NCBI RefSeq assembly: GCF_000526415.1
Contig: NZ_JAGA01000004.1
Span: 62,001-126,000, forward strand
Direction of reading: 5' to 3'
DNA from: Kallotenue papyrolyticum
Lineage (GTDB): Bacteria; Chloroflexota; Chloroflexia; Chloroflexales; Kallotenuaceae
Length of the DNA: 64,000 nucleotides
The translations under genes were made by a program, and so were the position numbers. Below are positions 26,809 through 34,283 of this stretch, in pieces. Each line of letters opens with the position of its first letter. Within the stretch, counting starts at the first letter, position 1. Below the pieces are notes generated by a model. The model saw only the letters and a list, made by a program, of their open reading frames with translations, did not search any database and had not been told where the DNA came from.

Positions 26809-26846
26809 GCAATGTGTCGTGCTTAAGCTTAAGCACGGCACATTGC
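26809..26846. repeat. 38-base near-perfect palindrome between rplI and dnaB
   Basis: Two 19-base arms meet with no spacer. The left arm starts GCAATGTGTCGTGC and the centre is the self-complementary TTAAGCTTAA. There is one G/T mismatch, which would still pair as G-U in RNA. A smaller 5-bp hairpin lies just before it (26781-26795). It may be a terminator or processing site for rplI, or a protein-binding site upstream of dnaB; no T tract follows. Confidence 0.7.
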
Positions 26847-26906
26847 GCGTTTAGCAGCCGGTGTTGATGGCCTGTGGATAGCCTGTGCGTGAGCCGGAGA
26901 AGCGCT

Positions 26907-28244
26907 GTGGAAAAACCCCTGCCGCATAACGAACATGCCGAACGCGCAACGCTCGGTGCGATCTTTCTAGACCGCGACGCGATCGTGCCGATTGCGGCCT
27001 GGCTGGCGCCGGAGCATTTCTACTTCGAAAAACACGCCTGGATCTACGAGGCGCAACTGGCCTGCTACAACCGGCGCGTACCGCCCGATCTGGCGACCGT
27101 CGCCGACGAGCTGCGTCGCCAGGAGCGGCTGGAGCAGATCGGCGGCGTGCCCTTTCTGATCGAGCTGGCCGATGCCGTGCCGACGGCCTACCACGTCGAG
27201 TACTACGCGCGCATTGTCGAACGCACGGCCGTGCTGCGTCGGCTGATCCAGGCCGGTGGCAAGATCGCCGCGCTGGGCTACGAAGAGACCGACGATGTCG
27301 AACAGACGCTGGACGCCGCCGAGCGCGAACTCTTCAGCGTCTCGCAGCGGCGCGGCGTGCAGGGCTTCGTCTCGCTGGCACAGGTCATCGACCAATACTA
27401 CGAGTACCTCAGCGAGATCCAGGAGCGCGGCCCGGAACTCACCGGCATTCCCACCGGCTTCATCGACTTCGATCGCATGACCGGCGGCCTGCACAAATCG
27501 GACCTGATCATCCTAGCAGCGCGACCCGGCGTCGGTAAGTCGAGCTTGGCCATGACCATCGCCTTCAACGTGGCGATGCAACAGAAGCTGCCGGTCGGTG
27601 TCTTCGCGCTGGAGATGGGGCGCGACCAACTGCTCCAGCGCTTGCTGGCCACCCACACCGGCATCGACTCACAGAAGCTGCGCACCGGGCGCATCAGCAC
27701 CAGCGAACTGACCGTGCTGATGGATGCCATGGGCCAGCTCTCCGCCGCGCCGATCTACATCGACGATACGCCCGGCCTGACGGTCCACGAGGTACGCTCC
27801 AAGTCGCGCCGTCTGCAGGCTGAGCATGGCCTGGAACTGCTGATCATCGACTACCTGCAACTGATGGCCGGCAGTGGCCGCCGGAACGAAAACCGCGTGC
27901 AGGAGGTCTCCGAGATCTCGCGCTCGCTCAAAGCGCTGGCCCGCGAACTCAACATCCCGGTGATCGCGTTGTCGCAGCTCTCGCGCGCCGTGGAAGGCCG
28001 CACCAGCCACGTGCCCGTGCTGGCCGATCTGCGCGAATCGGGATCGATCGAGCAGGATGCCGACATTGTTTTGTTTATCTACCGCGAAGAACTATACGAT
28101 AAAGATACAGACAAAAAAGGCATTGCTGAGATTCATATTGCCAAGCACCGGAACGGCCCGCTGGGCGTGGTACCGTTGTATTTTGATCAACGCACCACAC
28201 GCTTCCGCGATCTGGCGCCCTACCAGTCGCCGGAGGGCTATTAG
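26907..28244 (+). CDS. dnaB: Replicative DNA helicase DnaB
   Basis: A 445-residue hexameric helicase that unwinds DNA at the fork. The N-terminal primase-interacting domain starts P-H-N-E-H-A-E-R-A-T-L-G-A-I-F-L. The RecA-like C-terminal domain has Walker A A-R-P-G-V-G-K-S-S (about residue 206), Walker B L-L-I-I-D-Y-L-Q-L-M (about residue 313) and the arginine-finger region near Q-D-A-D-I-V-L-F-I-Y-R. The GTG at 26907 is preferred because GGAGA lies just upstream and homology starts within the first few residues. No intein is present. The next two genes on the same strand look like helicase-loading partners. Confidence 0.97.
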   Translation: MEKPLPHNEHAERATLGAIFLDRDAIVPIAAWLAPEHFYFEKHAWIYEAQLACYNRRVPPDLATVADELRRQERLEQIGGVPFLIELADAVPTAYHVEYYARIVERTAVLRRLIQAGGKIAALGYEETDDVEQTLDAAERELFSVSQRRGVQGFVSLAQVIDQYYEYLSEIQERGPELTGIPTGFIDFDRMTGGLHKSDLIILAARPGVGKSSLAMTIAFNVAMQQKLPVGVFALEMGRDQLLQRLLATHTGIDSQKLRTGRISTSELTVLMDAMGQLSAAPIYIDDTPGLTVHEVRSKSRRLQAEHGLELLIIDYLQLMAGSGRRNENRVQEVSEISRSLKALARELNIPVIALSQLSRAVEGRTSHVPVLADLRESGSIEQDADIVLFIYREELYDKDTDKKGIAEIHIAKHRNGPLGVVPLYFDQRTTRFRDLAPYQSPEGY

Positions 28245-28302
28245 CCGATAGACGGGCATGCCGCGGCGTGGTAGCATAGAGCACAACCAGGAGACAGGCG
28301 CT

Positions 28303-28989
28303 ATGACCTTCACCGGCTTTTCCACCGACGATCCGATCAAGCTTCCGCGCGAGCTGTTCACCGAGATCGTGCCGGCGATCACGCAGCCTGCCGAGCTGAA
28401 GGTCACGCTGCACTTTTTCTATCTGCTGCGTCAGAGCCGGCGCCGTCCGCGCATGGTGGAGTGGAGCGAGCTGCGCGACGACACCATGCTGACGCGCTCG
28501 CTGCGGGCGATCGCCCCGCTGCGTCCGACCGACGAGGTGCTGATCGATGGGCTGGCCGCCGCCGTACGCCGCGGCACGCTGTTGCATGCCGCCATTCCGG
28601 AAGGGCCGCGCGTGGGCAACTGGTATCTGGCCAACACCGAACGCAACCGCGTCTGGATCGCGCGCATGGTCGAGGGCGACATCTCCTGGACGCCAGGACC
28701 AGCAGCGCCCGTCGCGCGGCCCGGCATCTTCGCGCTCTATGAGCAGAACATCGGCGTGCTGACGCCGCTGCTGGCCGAGGAGCTGAAGGAAGCGCAGGAA
28801 CGCTACCCCGCCGGCTGGATCGAGGACGCGATCCGCGAAGCGGTGCGCGCCAACAAGCGCGCCTGGCGCTACGTTCGCGCTGTGCTGGAACGCTGGGCGC
28901 GCGATGGCCGTGGCGATCAGCCGACGAGCGCCAGCGACGATCCCGAGCGCTACATCAGCGGCCAGTTGTCCAACCTGATTCGCTACTAG
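28303..28989 (+). CDS. DnaD-like replication protein
   Basis: A 228-residue protein. An N-terminal region of about 120 residues contains a possible winged helix (F-F-Y-L-L-R-Q-S-R-R-R-P-R-M-V). After an Ala/Pro linker comes a C-terminal helical region with the DnaD/DnaB2-type pattern: F-A-L-Y-E-Q-N-I-G, L-T-P-L-L-A-E-E-L-K-E-A, Y-P-A-G-W-I-E-D-A-I-R-E-A-V, then N-K-R-A-W-R-Y-V-R-A-V-L-E-R-W. In Firmicutes DnaD-family proteins help load DnaB at origins and restart forks. The ATG at 28303 has AGGAG upstream. It follows dnaB by 58 bases and precedes the double-AAA+ gene by 40. Family assignment is from pattern, and fairly secure. Confidence 0.82.
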   Translation: MTFTGFSTDDPIKLPRELFTEIVPAITQPAELKVTLHFFYLLRQSRRRPRMVEWSELRDDTMLTRSLRAIAPLRPTDEVLIDGLAAAVRRGTLLHAAIPEGPRVGNWYLANTERNRVWIARMVEGDISWTPGPAAPVARPGIFALYEQNIGVLTPLLAEELKEAQERYPAGWIEDAIREAVRANKRAWRYVRAVLERWARDGRGDQPTSASDDPERYISGQLSNLIRY

Positions 28990-29029
28990 CCGGCGGCGCG
29001 CCACAGCGCCCCGCCGCCAACCCGCGTGG

Positions 29030-30397
29030 ATGCCTATGGAACCGATCCGCGATCTGCTTGGCCAGTTGCGCTTCAACGCCACCCCGGGCGCGTCCGCGCC
29101 GAGCGCGCCGTCCTGCCCGCGCTGTGGCGGCACCGGCTTTCTACGTTACGACGTGCCCTATGGCGATCCGCGCTTCGGCCAATTGGTGCCCTGCGGCTGC
29201 AAAACGCAGGAGATCGCTGCGCGGCGCGCCGATAAGTATCGCGAACTGTCGCGCATGGGGCTGCTGGCCGACAAGCGCTTCGAGACCTTCCGCCTGGACC
29301 GCGGCGTGAGCGCCTTTAACCGCGACGCGCTGCAGGTGGCCCTGCGCATCGCCGAGCGCTATGCCGCCGCGCCGCAGGGCTGGCTGGTGCTGACCGGACC
29401 GAGCGGCTGCGGGAAATCGCACTTGGCCGCCGCGATCGCCAACGCGATCCTGGCGCGCAACGAAGGTGCGCTATGGGTGTTTGTCCCCGACTTTCTGGAT
29501 CACCTGCGCACCACCTTCAGCCCTAGCAGCGACATCTCCTACGACGAGCTGTTCGCCACGGTGCGCGACGCGCCGGTGCTGATCCTCGACGATCTAGGCG
29601 CGCACTCGTCCAGCCCCTGGGCCGAAGAGAAGCTCTACCAGGTGCTGGCCCACCGCTACGATGCGCGCCTGCCCACGGTGATCACCACCAGCCGGCTGAT
29701 CGACAGCTTCGAGGGGCGCATCCGTTCGCGGCTGCTCGATGGGGAGCTCAGCCGCGTCGTGGCGGTGGTCGGCTATGCCTCGGAGGTGGTCAACCGCCTG
29801 ATGAGCCTGAGCTACGATCTGATCCGGCGCATGACCTTCGAGAACTTCAACCCGCAGCCCTACAGCGAGGAAGAAGCGCGCCGCCACCGCTACAATCTGG
29901 CGCAAGTGCTGGGCATTGTGCAAAACTACGTGCGCGATGCGCAGCAGCGCAAGTGGCTGGTGCTGATGGGCGTGCACGGCTGCGGCAAGACCCACCTGAC
30001 GGCGGCGATGGCCAACGAGCGCCTGTCGCGCGGCCTGCCAACGCTGTTTATCAACACGCCCGATCTGCTGGATGCGCTGCGCGCCACCTTCGGCGGCGAG
30101 GGTGTCGGCGCCTACGATAAGGTCTTCTATGAGGTACGCGCCACGCCGTTCCTGATTCTGGACGACTTCGGCGCGCATTCGGCGACACCGTGGGCCAAGG
30201 AAAAGCTGTACCAGATCCTCAACTACCGCTACAATGCGCAACTGGCGACGGTGATCACCACCAACCAGACGCTGGAGGAGATCGATCCGCCGCTGCAGTC
30301 GCGCATGAGCGATCAGGAGTACTGTGGCGTGATCGCCGTGCTGGCGCCGGACTACCGCAAAACGCGCGGCGCGCTGTGGAAGCTGCGCCAGCGCTGA
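29030..30397 (+). CDS. Helicase-loader-like protein with two tandem DnaC/DnaI-type AAA+ domains
   Basis: A 455-residue protein. The N-terminus has a zinc-finger-like set of cysteines (C29, C32, C55, C57), as in DnaI-type loaders. The first AAA+ module has the R-F-E-T-F lead-in (about residue 83), Walker A G-P-S-G-C-G-K-S (123-130) and Walker B L-I-L-D-D-L-G (184-190). The second repeats the plan: M-T-F-E-N-F (about 268), Walker A G-V-H-G-C-G-K-T (314-321) and Walker B L-I-L-D-D-F-G (375-381). Both then share A-H-S-x-x-P-W-A-x-E-K-L-Y-Q and T-V-I-T-T. DnaC, DnaI and IstB have one such domain, so this looks like an internal duplication. It lies two genes after dnaB. The start is the ATG at 29030, or 29036. 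Confidence 0.85.
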   Translation: MPMEPIRDLLGQLRFNATPGASAPSAPSCPRCGGTGFLRYDVPYGDPRFGQLVPCGCKTQEIAARRADKYRELSRMGLLADKRFETFRLDRGVSAFNRDALQVALRIAERYAAAPQGWLVLTGPSGCGKSHLAAAIANAILARNEGALWVFVPDFLDHLRTTFSPSSDISYDELFATVRDAPVLILDDLGAHSSSPWAEEKLYQVLAHRYDARLPTVITTSRLIDSFEGRIRSRLLDGELSRVVAVVGYASEVVNRLMSLSYDLIRRMTFENFNPQPYSEEEARRHRYNLAQVLGIVQNYVRDAQQRKWLVLMGVHGCGKTHLTAAMANERLSRGLPTLFINTPDLLDALRATFGGEGVGAYDKVFYEVRATPFLILDDFGAHSATPWAKEKLYQILNYRYNAQLATVITTNQTLEEIDPPLQSRMSDQEYCGVIAVLAPDYRKTRGALWKLRQR

Positions 30398-30428
30398 GCG
30401 CGGCGCGAGCAGCCTCCCACGCCGTCGC

Positions 30429-30812
30429 TCAGCGCCGCGCTGCCTCGCGCTCCCAGCGACGCACCGGGCCGCGCACGCCGGCATCACGCAGTTGACGCGT
30501 CACAAAAACGCGGGCCGCACGCATACGCCGCTGCGCAAGCGCCTCGGTCACATCCGCGCCGGCGATCCAGTGGCCGGCGCGCGGCACCAGGCCCAGGCCG
30601 CGCCACCACAAGCGGCGGCGCAGCGCCTCCAGGTCGGCGTCCGGCGGCAGAGCCACGCCCAGCACGAGCATGCTATCCGGCCGGGGGTGGTACACCCCGC
30701 GCGCGCCCGGCGCCAGTGGCCGCAACGCGCTGCAGAACGTGCGCCAGCCACGCATCAGCCAATGCCGCATCTGCGCTCCGGCGCCGGTTGTCCGCGTGGT
30801 TGAACGCGCCAT
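30429..30812 (-). CDS. Hypothetical protein, basic, 127 residues
   Basis: I do not recognise this family. The protein is Arg-rich (strongly basic), with an N-terminal Thr/Gly/Arg stretch, a middle segment with a short hydrophobic strand (S-M-L-V-L-G-V-A-L-P-P) and a C-terminal helix-rich basic tail ending R-R-W-E-R-E-A-A-R-R. No membrane segment or signal peptide is evident. The ATG at 30812 follows AGGCGGA and an extended -10 lies 30 bases further up, so it seems expressed on its own. It converges on the double-AAA+ gene with 31 bases between stops, where a 10-bp hairpin (30397-30406 with 30432-30441) overlaps both ends. Confidence 0.6.
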   Translation of the reverse strand: MARSTTRTTGAGAQMRHWLMRGWRTFCSALRPLAPGARGVYHPRPDSMLVLGVALPPDADLEALRRRLWWRGLGLVPRAGHWIAGADVTEALAQRRMRAARVFVTRQLRDAGVRGPVRRWEREAARR

Positions 30813-30842
30813 CGATCGTCCGCCTCGGTTGTCGCTCCAGGC

Positions 30843-30851
30843 AGTGTAGCA
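30843..30851 (-). promoter_or_regulatory. Extended -10 upstream of the 127-residue gene
   Basis: TGCTACACT on the minus strand, 30 bases from the ATG at 30812. It sits between the EIIA stop and this gene. Confidence 0.45.
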
Positions 30852-30891
30852 CACAGCGCGGCGATCGATCAAACGTTTGTTCTGCTGCGAG

Positions 30892-31398
30892 TCAGGCCAC
30901 CGCGCTGAAGGCCTCGCTCAACGCGCGGAGCACATCGTACGGTTGGCGCGCCGCGCAGAGCGTCTTGAGCAGCTCAGGGCGTTGCAGCACCTTGAGCACC
31001 GTCGCCAGCACGCCACTGAAAGCGCGCAGATTGGCGACGACCGGCAGACAGACGATCTGCACCGGCACGCGTTGATCGGTGTGGTCCATGTTGTGGAAGG
31101 GCACCGGTCGGCGCAGCGTCGCGAGGGCCAGCGCCGAGCGATGGGCAAAGTAGGCATCCGCGTGCGGCACGGCCAGATTGATCTCGCCCAGCGCGATCCC
31201 GGTCGGCAACACGCGTTCGCGTTCGACGACCGCCGCCGTAAACGTGCGGCGCACATAGCCGCTCTGCTCGAGGCGGGTCCCCAGCAGGCGAATGGCATGC
31301 AGATCGTCGAAGGGCTGCGCGCCAAGCACAATAAACTGGTCGCTGATCGTCAACGACTCCTGTTCGATTACGATCTGAAGGCTGCTGGGCTGAGACAT
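30892..31398 (-). CDS. PTS EIIA type-2 (fructose/galactitol-class) domain protein
   Basis: A 168-residue single-domain protein of the PTS EIIA type-2 family, in which a histidine accepts phosphate from HPr. The phosphorylation site region reads L-P-T-G-I-A-L-G-E-I-N-L-A-V-P-H, with His79 at the expected place. Downstream V-Q-I-V-C-L-P-V-V and a C-terminal helix pair fit the fold. No EIIB, EIIC, HPr or EI gene is nearby, so it may act in regulation rather than sugar import, or pair with distant genes. The ATG at 31398 begins just before the fold; the ribosome site is weak (GGATCGG). Confidence 0.8.
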   Translation of the reverse strand: MSQPSSLQIVIEQESLTISDQFIVLGAQPFDDLHAIRLLGTRLEQSGYVRRTFTAAVVERERVLPTGIALGEINLAVPHADAYFAHRSALALATLRRPVPFHNMDHTDQRVPVQIVCLPVVANLRAFSGVLATVLKVLQRPELLKTLCAARQPYDVLRALSEAFSAVA

Positions 31399-31454
31399 GG
31401 CACCGATCCACGCTGAAGGCCGGGTCATCGAGCATATGAGAGCGCTCCCGGCAC

Positions 31455-31463
31455 AGTATAGCA
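31455..31463 (-). promoter_or_regulatory. Extended -10 for the EIIA gene
   Basis: TGCTATACT on the minus strand, 56 bases from the ATG at 31398. Confidence 0.45.
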
Positions 31464-31572
31464 GCGGCGCGCCGGACGTCAAGACCGCCATGGCCACGCT
31501 CGTGCGCGCCTAGGACCATCGGCGCTCCCGGCCAGGGACCGCGCCGGCGCGCGCCGCCGTGCGCAGCTCGCG

Positions 31573-31578
31573 TACAAT
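31573..31578 (+). promoter_or_regulatory. -10 element for the metallophosphatase gene
   Basis: TACAAT, 42 bases upstream of the GTG start at 31621. No -35 seen. Confidence 0.4.
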
Positions 31579-31620
31579 ACGCGGCAGCAGCCACGCCGCG
31601 ACAGGATCAACTGGATATCC

Positions 31621-32985
31621 GTGAAGCAACCTGAGCTGTACATCATCAGCGACCTGCACCTCTGCGATGGCGGCCCGTGCGAGGATTTTCGTTCCGATGA
31701 CGAGCGGGCGCTGGTCTCCTTTCTCTTTCATGTGAGCCGGCGACCGGCGGCCACGTTGATCATCAACGGCGACTTCATCGATTTCGTCCAGATTCAACCC
31801 CGTCCGCGCATGTGGTACGATGCGCGGCTGGGCCCGAGCGAGGCTGAGTCGCTGGAAAAGCTGGAGCTGGCGCTGGAGGCGCACGCACCCGTGTTCGACG
31901 CACTGCGACGCGTGGTCGCCAGCGGCCATACCCTCCGCTTCCACATCGGCAACCATGATCTGGATCTGATCTGGCCCCGCGTGCAGGCACGCTTACGCGC
32001 GCGCCTCGGCGGCCGGGAGGCGGCGGCGATCAGCTTCGGCACAGAATACCGCCAGGCCGGCCTCTACGTGGAGCATGGCCATCAGGCCGATCCGGCCAAC
32101 CGCTTCCCCGATCAGCCGCGCGTGATTCACCTCGATCCGCAGGGCGTGCCACGCCTGGAGCGCTGCTGGGGCACGCGCCTGGTCGAGGAGTTCTTCAACA
32201 AGCTCGAAGCGCTGGACGGCTGCGAGATGCTCGATAATGTTCGGCCACGCATGCAGGCGGCTTTGATCATTATCCGCCATGCGCTGCGCCATCGCGAACT
32301 GCACGCTACGCTCTACGCCGGCGCGCACCTAGTCTTCGAGGTGCTGCGCAGCCTGGAGAGCGAGGAGGATGTGACGCGCGCCGCGGAGGAGCTGGGCGTC
32401 AATCGTCGCATCCTGGGTTGGCTGGCAAGCATCGCCGGCTGGCTGGGACTGGGACGCACAGAGCTGACGGCCAAGAGCGCAACTCCCGGCCTGCATGTAC
32501 CCTCGTTGCAGCAGGCGTATGCCTATGGTGCGCGGCTGCGCGACAGCGAGCAGCTAGCCCATCTGGCGCCCTTCGGCAGCGACGAGGCGCGCGCGCAGCA
32601 GGCGGGTCGCGTCCCGAAACAGGCCACGAGCGCCCAGGCGGCCTACCAGGCCCCGCTCGCGCAGCGCATCCTCACGCGCGCGCGCCAGATCGCCACGCAG
32701 CATCCGCAGCTCCAGGCCGTCTGTTTTGGGCACACCCATCAGGCCATCGCCGAGATGCTGCGCATCGATGACGGGCCCGGCTGGCCGCTCGCGCCCTCCG
32801 CCGCGCGCTACTTCAACTCCGGCTCCTGGACGCGCACGCTCGATCTCTCTGATCTGCCGCCCCACCAGGCCACCTTTGAGGTGCTGCGCAACCCGCAGCA
32901 CTACCGAGCGGGACGCGATTTCCTGCGCGTGACCTGGCCCGACGATCCGGCCTGCCCGCGGGTAGAAACGCTGCGCTGGGAGTAA
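31621..32985 (+). CDS. Calcineurin-like metallophosphoesterase
   Basis: A 454-residue protein with all metal-binding blocks of the calcineurin superfamily: S-D-L-H-L (residues 10-14), N-G-D-F-I-D (about 49), I-G-N-H-D-L (about 108), a lone His in E-H-G-H-Q (about 152) and G-H-T-H-Q near residue 371. The blocks are split by a long helical insert (about 180-350), so it differs from short UDP-2,3-diacylglucosamine hydrolases. No signal peptide is seen. Substrate is unknown; large inserts of this type occur in uncharacterised phosphoesterases. Translation begins at a GTG, chosen because the first metal motif follows within ten residues. It converges on the bactofilin gene. Confidence 0.88.
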   Translation: MKQPELYIISDLHLCDGGPCEDFRSDDERALVSFLFHVSRRPAATLIINGDFIDFVQIQPRPRMWYDARLGPSEAESLEKLELALEAHAPVFDALRRVVASGHTLRFHIGNHDLDLIWPRVQARLRARLGGREAAAISFGTEYRQAGLYVEHGHQADPANRFPDQPRVIHLDPQGVPRLERCWGTRLVEEFFNKLEALDGCEMLDNVRPRMQAALIIIRHALRHRELHATLYAGAHLVFEVLRSLESEEDVTRAAEELGVNRRILGWLASIAGWLGLGRTELTAKSATPGLHVPSLQQAYAYGARLRDSEQLAHLAPFGSDEARAQQAGRVPKQATSAQAAYQAPLAQRILTRARQIATQHPQLQAVCFGHTHQAIAEMLRIDDGPGWPLAPSAARYFNSGSWTRTLDLSDLPPHQATFEVLRNPQHYRAGRDFLRVTWPDDPACPRVETLRWE

Positions 32986-33036
32986 CGCTCTGCGGCAGCC
33001 GGCAGCCTGCCGGAGCATGCAGCACCGGCGGCAGGG

Positions 33037-33630
33037 TTACGATGAGGGCGAGCTCGTCTCCGACGAGCCTACCTCGCGCCCGGTTCCCAGGTCCGTCGCG
33101 AGGTCAACGTAGCGCGTGCGGCGCGGCCGCTCCTCATCGCTGCGCGCCGGCGCGACGCTGGGCGCAGCCTCCGGCTTCTGCATATGCAGCTCGCCATCGA
33201 AGAAGCCCCCCTCGTGGAGCAACAGTTTGACCGTATCGATCTTGCCGCTGACCCGGCCCGTCGAGCGAATTTCCACGCGCTGACGGCAGGTGAGGTTGCC
33301 GGAGTATTCGCCGGCGATCACGACCTCTTCGGCGGTGATATCCGCCTCGACGTGCGCGTTCTCTTCGATATGCACATACTGTTGCGACTCGATCCCGCCA
33401 CGCACCGTGCCCAGAATGCGCACGCCGCGCGTGGTGCGCAGCTGACCCTCAAAGGTGTCCTCGCGGGCAATCAGGCTCTCATCGTCGCTACGAACCGCGG
33501 TTGGACGCGGGGCAGGAGCGGGCGCTACGGGAGGCTGGGGGGAGGGAGTCGGCGCCGGAGCGACGCTGCGCTGCGCCTCTTCCATAGTGGTGCGATCACG
33601 GTCGGAGCTCGCATCACGGCGAGAAAACAT
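33037..33630 (-). CDS. Bactofilin (polymer-forming cytoskeletal protein)
   Basis: A 197-residue protein. Residues about 50-150 form the bactofilin right-handed beta-helix, seen as short repeats of alternating Val/Ile with Gly turns (F-E-G-Q-L, V-R-I-L-G-T-V-R-G-G-I, A-D-I-T-A-E-E-V-V-I-A-G, R-V-S-G-K-I-D-T-V). Both ends are disordered: a Pro/Ala-rich N-terminus and a charged C-terminus. Bactofilins polymerise without nucleotide and act in cell shape, wall synthesis or polar localisation. The ATG at 33630 has GGAGG seven bases upstream and a strong promoter beyond. It is monocistronic. Confidence 0.93.
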   Translation of the reverse strand: MFSRRDASSDRDRTTMEEAQRSVAPAPTPSPQPPVAPAPAPRPTAVRSDDESLIAREDTFEGQLRTTRGVRILGTVRGGIESQQYVHIEENAHVEADITAEEVVIAGEYSGNLTCRQRVEIRSTGRVSGKIDTVKLLLHEGGFFDGELHMQKPEAAPSVAPARSDEERPRRTRYVDLATDLGTGREVGSSETSSPSS

Positions 33631-33676
33631 AGGCTACCTCCTTCACGTGTTGCGCTGCGGACGTGGCAGCGGTCCT

Positions 33677-33706
33677 AGCATAGCACTTCACAGCGGGGCA
33701 TGTCAA
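33677..33706 (-). promoter_or_regulatory. Bactofilin promoter
   Basis: Minus strand: perfect TTGACA (33701-33706), 18-base spacer, extended -10 TGC-TATGCT (hexamer at 33677-33682). One of the most convincing promoters in the window. Confidence 0.78.
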
Positions 33707-33767
33707 CCAATTTTTAAGCATTGCGGCTGATACCTTCCTGATACGTCGCGGCACGGCCAAAGCCGGC

Positions 33768-33773
33768 TACAAT
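33768..33773 (+). promoter_or_regulatory. -10 element for the peroxiredoxin-photolyase operon
   Basis: TACAAT, 35 bases upstream of the peroxiredoxin ATG. Confidence 0.45.
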
Positions 33774-33808
33774 AGATCAGAGCAAGCTTGTATATCAGGA
33801 GGCGATGC

Positions 33809-34273
33809 ATGCTCAACGTTGGCGATCCGGCGCCCGACTTCACGCTGCCGGATGATCAAGGACAACCGGTGACGCTGAGCGCGCTGCGCGGTCGGCCGGT
33901 GATTCTCTACTTCTACCCACGCGACGATACGCCGGGCTGCACCACCGAAGCCTGTTCCTTCCGCGATGCCTGGCAGGCCTTTCAGGAGGCGGGCGCGGTG
34001 GTGCTGGGCGTCAGCACGGATAGCGTGCAGAGCCACCAGAAGTTCAAACAGAAGTACGGGCTGCCCTTCGCGCTGCTGGCCGATACCGACCACCGGGTCG
34101 CCGAGCAGTATGGCGTGTGGGGCGAGAAAAAGTTCATGGGCAAGACCTACCTGGGCGTCAGCCGCGTGACCTACCTGATCGACGAGCAGGGACGCATCAA
34201 GCAGGTCTGGCCTAAAGTCAAGCCAGAAGGCCACGCCCTGGAGATTCTGAAGGCGCTGCGCGGCGAGCGCTAA
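33809..34273 (+). CDS. bcp: Peroxiredoxin, BCP/PrxQ type
   Basis: A 154-residue thiol peroxidase that reduces hydrogen peroxide and organic hydroperoxides. The peroxidatic Cys lies in D-D-T-P-G-C-T-T-E-A-C, with the resolving Cys five residues later, the hallmark of atypical two-Cys PrxQ. The later G-V-S-T-D-S and Y-G-V-W-G-E-K motifs also match. AGGAGG is placed six bases before the ATG at 33809, which decides the start over one seven codons earlier. Photolyase begins ten bases after its stop, so the two form an oxidative/light-damage operon. Confidence 0.95.
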   Translation: MLNVGDPAPDFTLPDDQGQPVTLSALRGRPVILYFYPRDDTPGCTTEACSFRDAWQAFQEAGAVVLGVSTDSVQSHQKFKQKYGLPFALLADTDHRVAEQYGVWGEKKFMGKTYLGVSRVTYLIDEQGRIKQVWPKVKPEGHALEILKALRGER

Positions 34274-34283
34274 GGAGGCGCGC

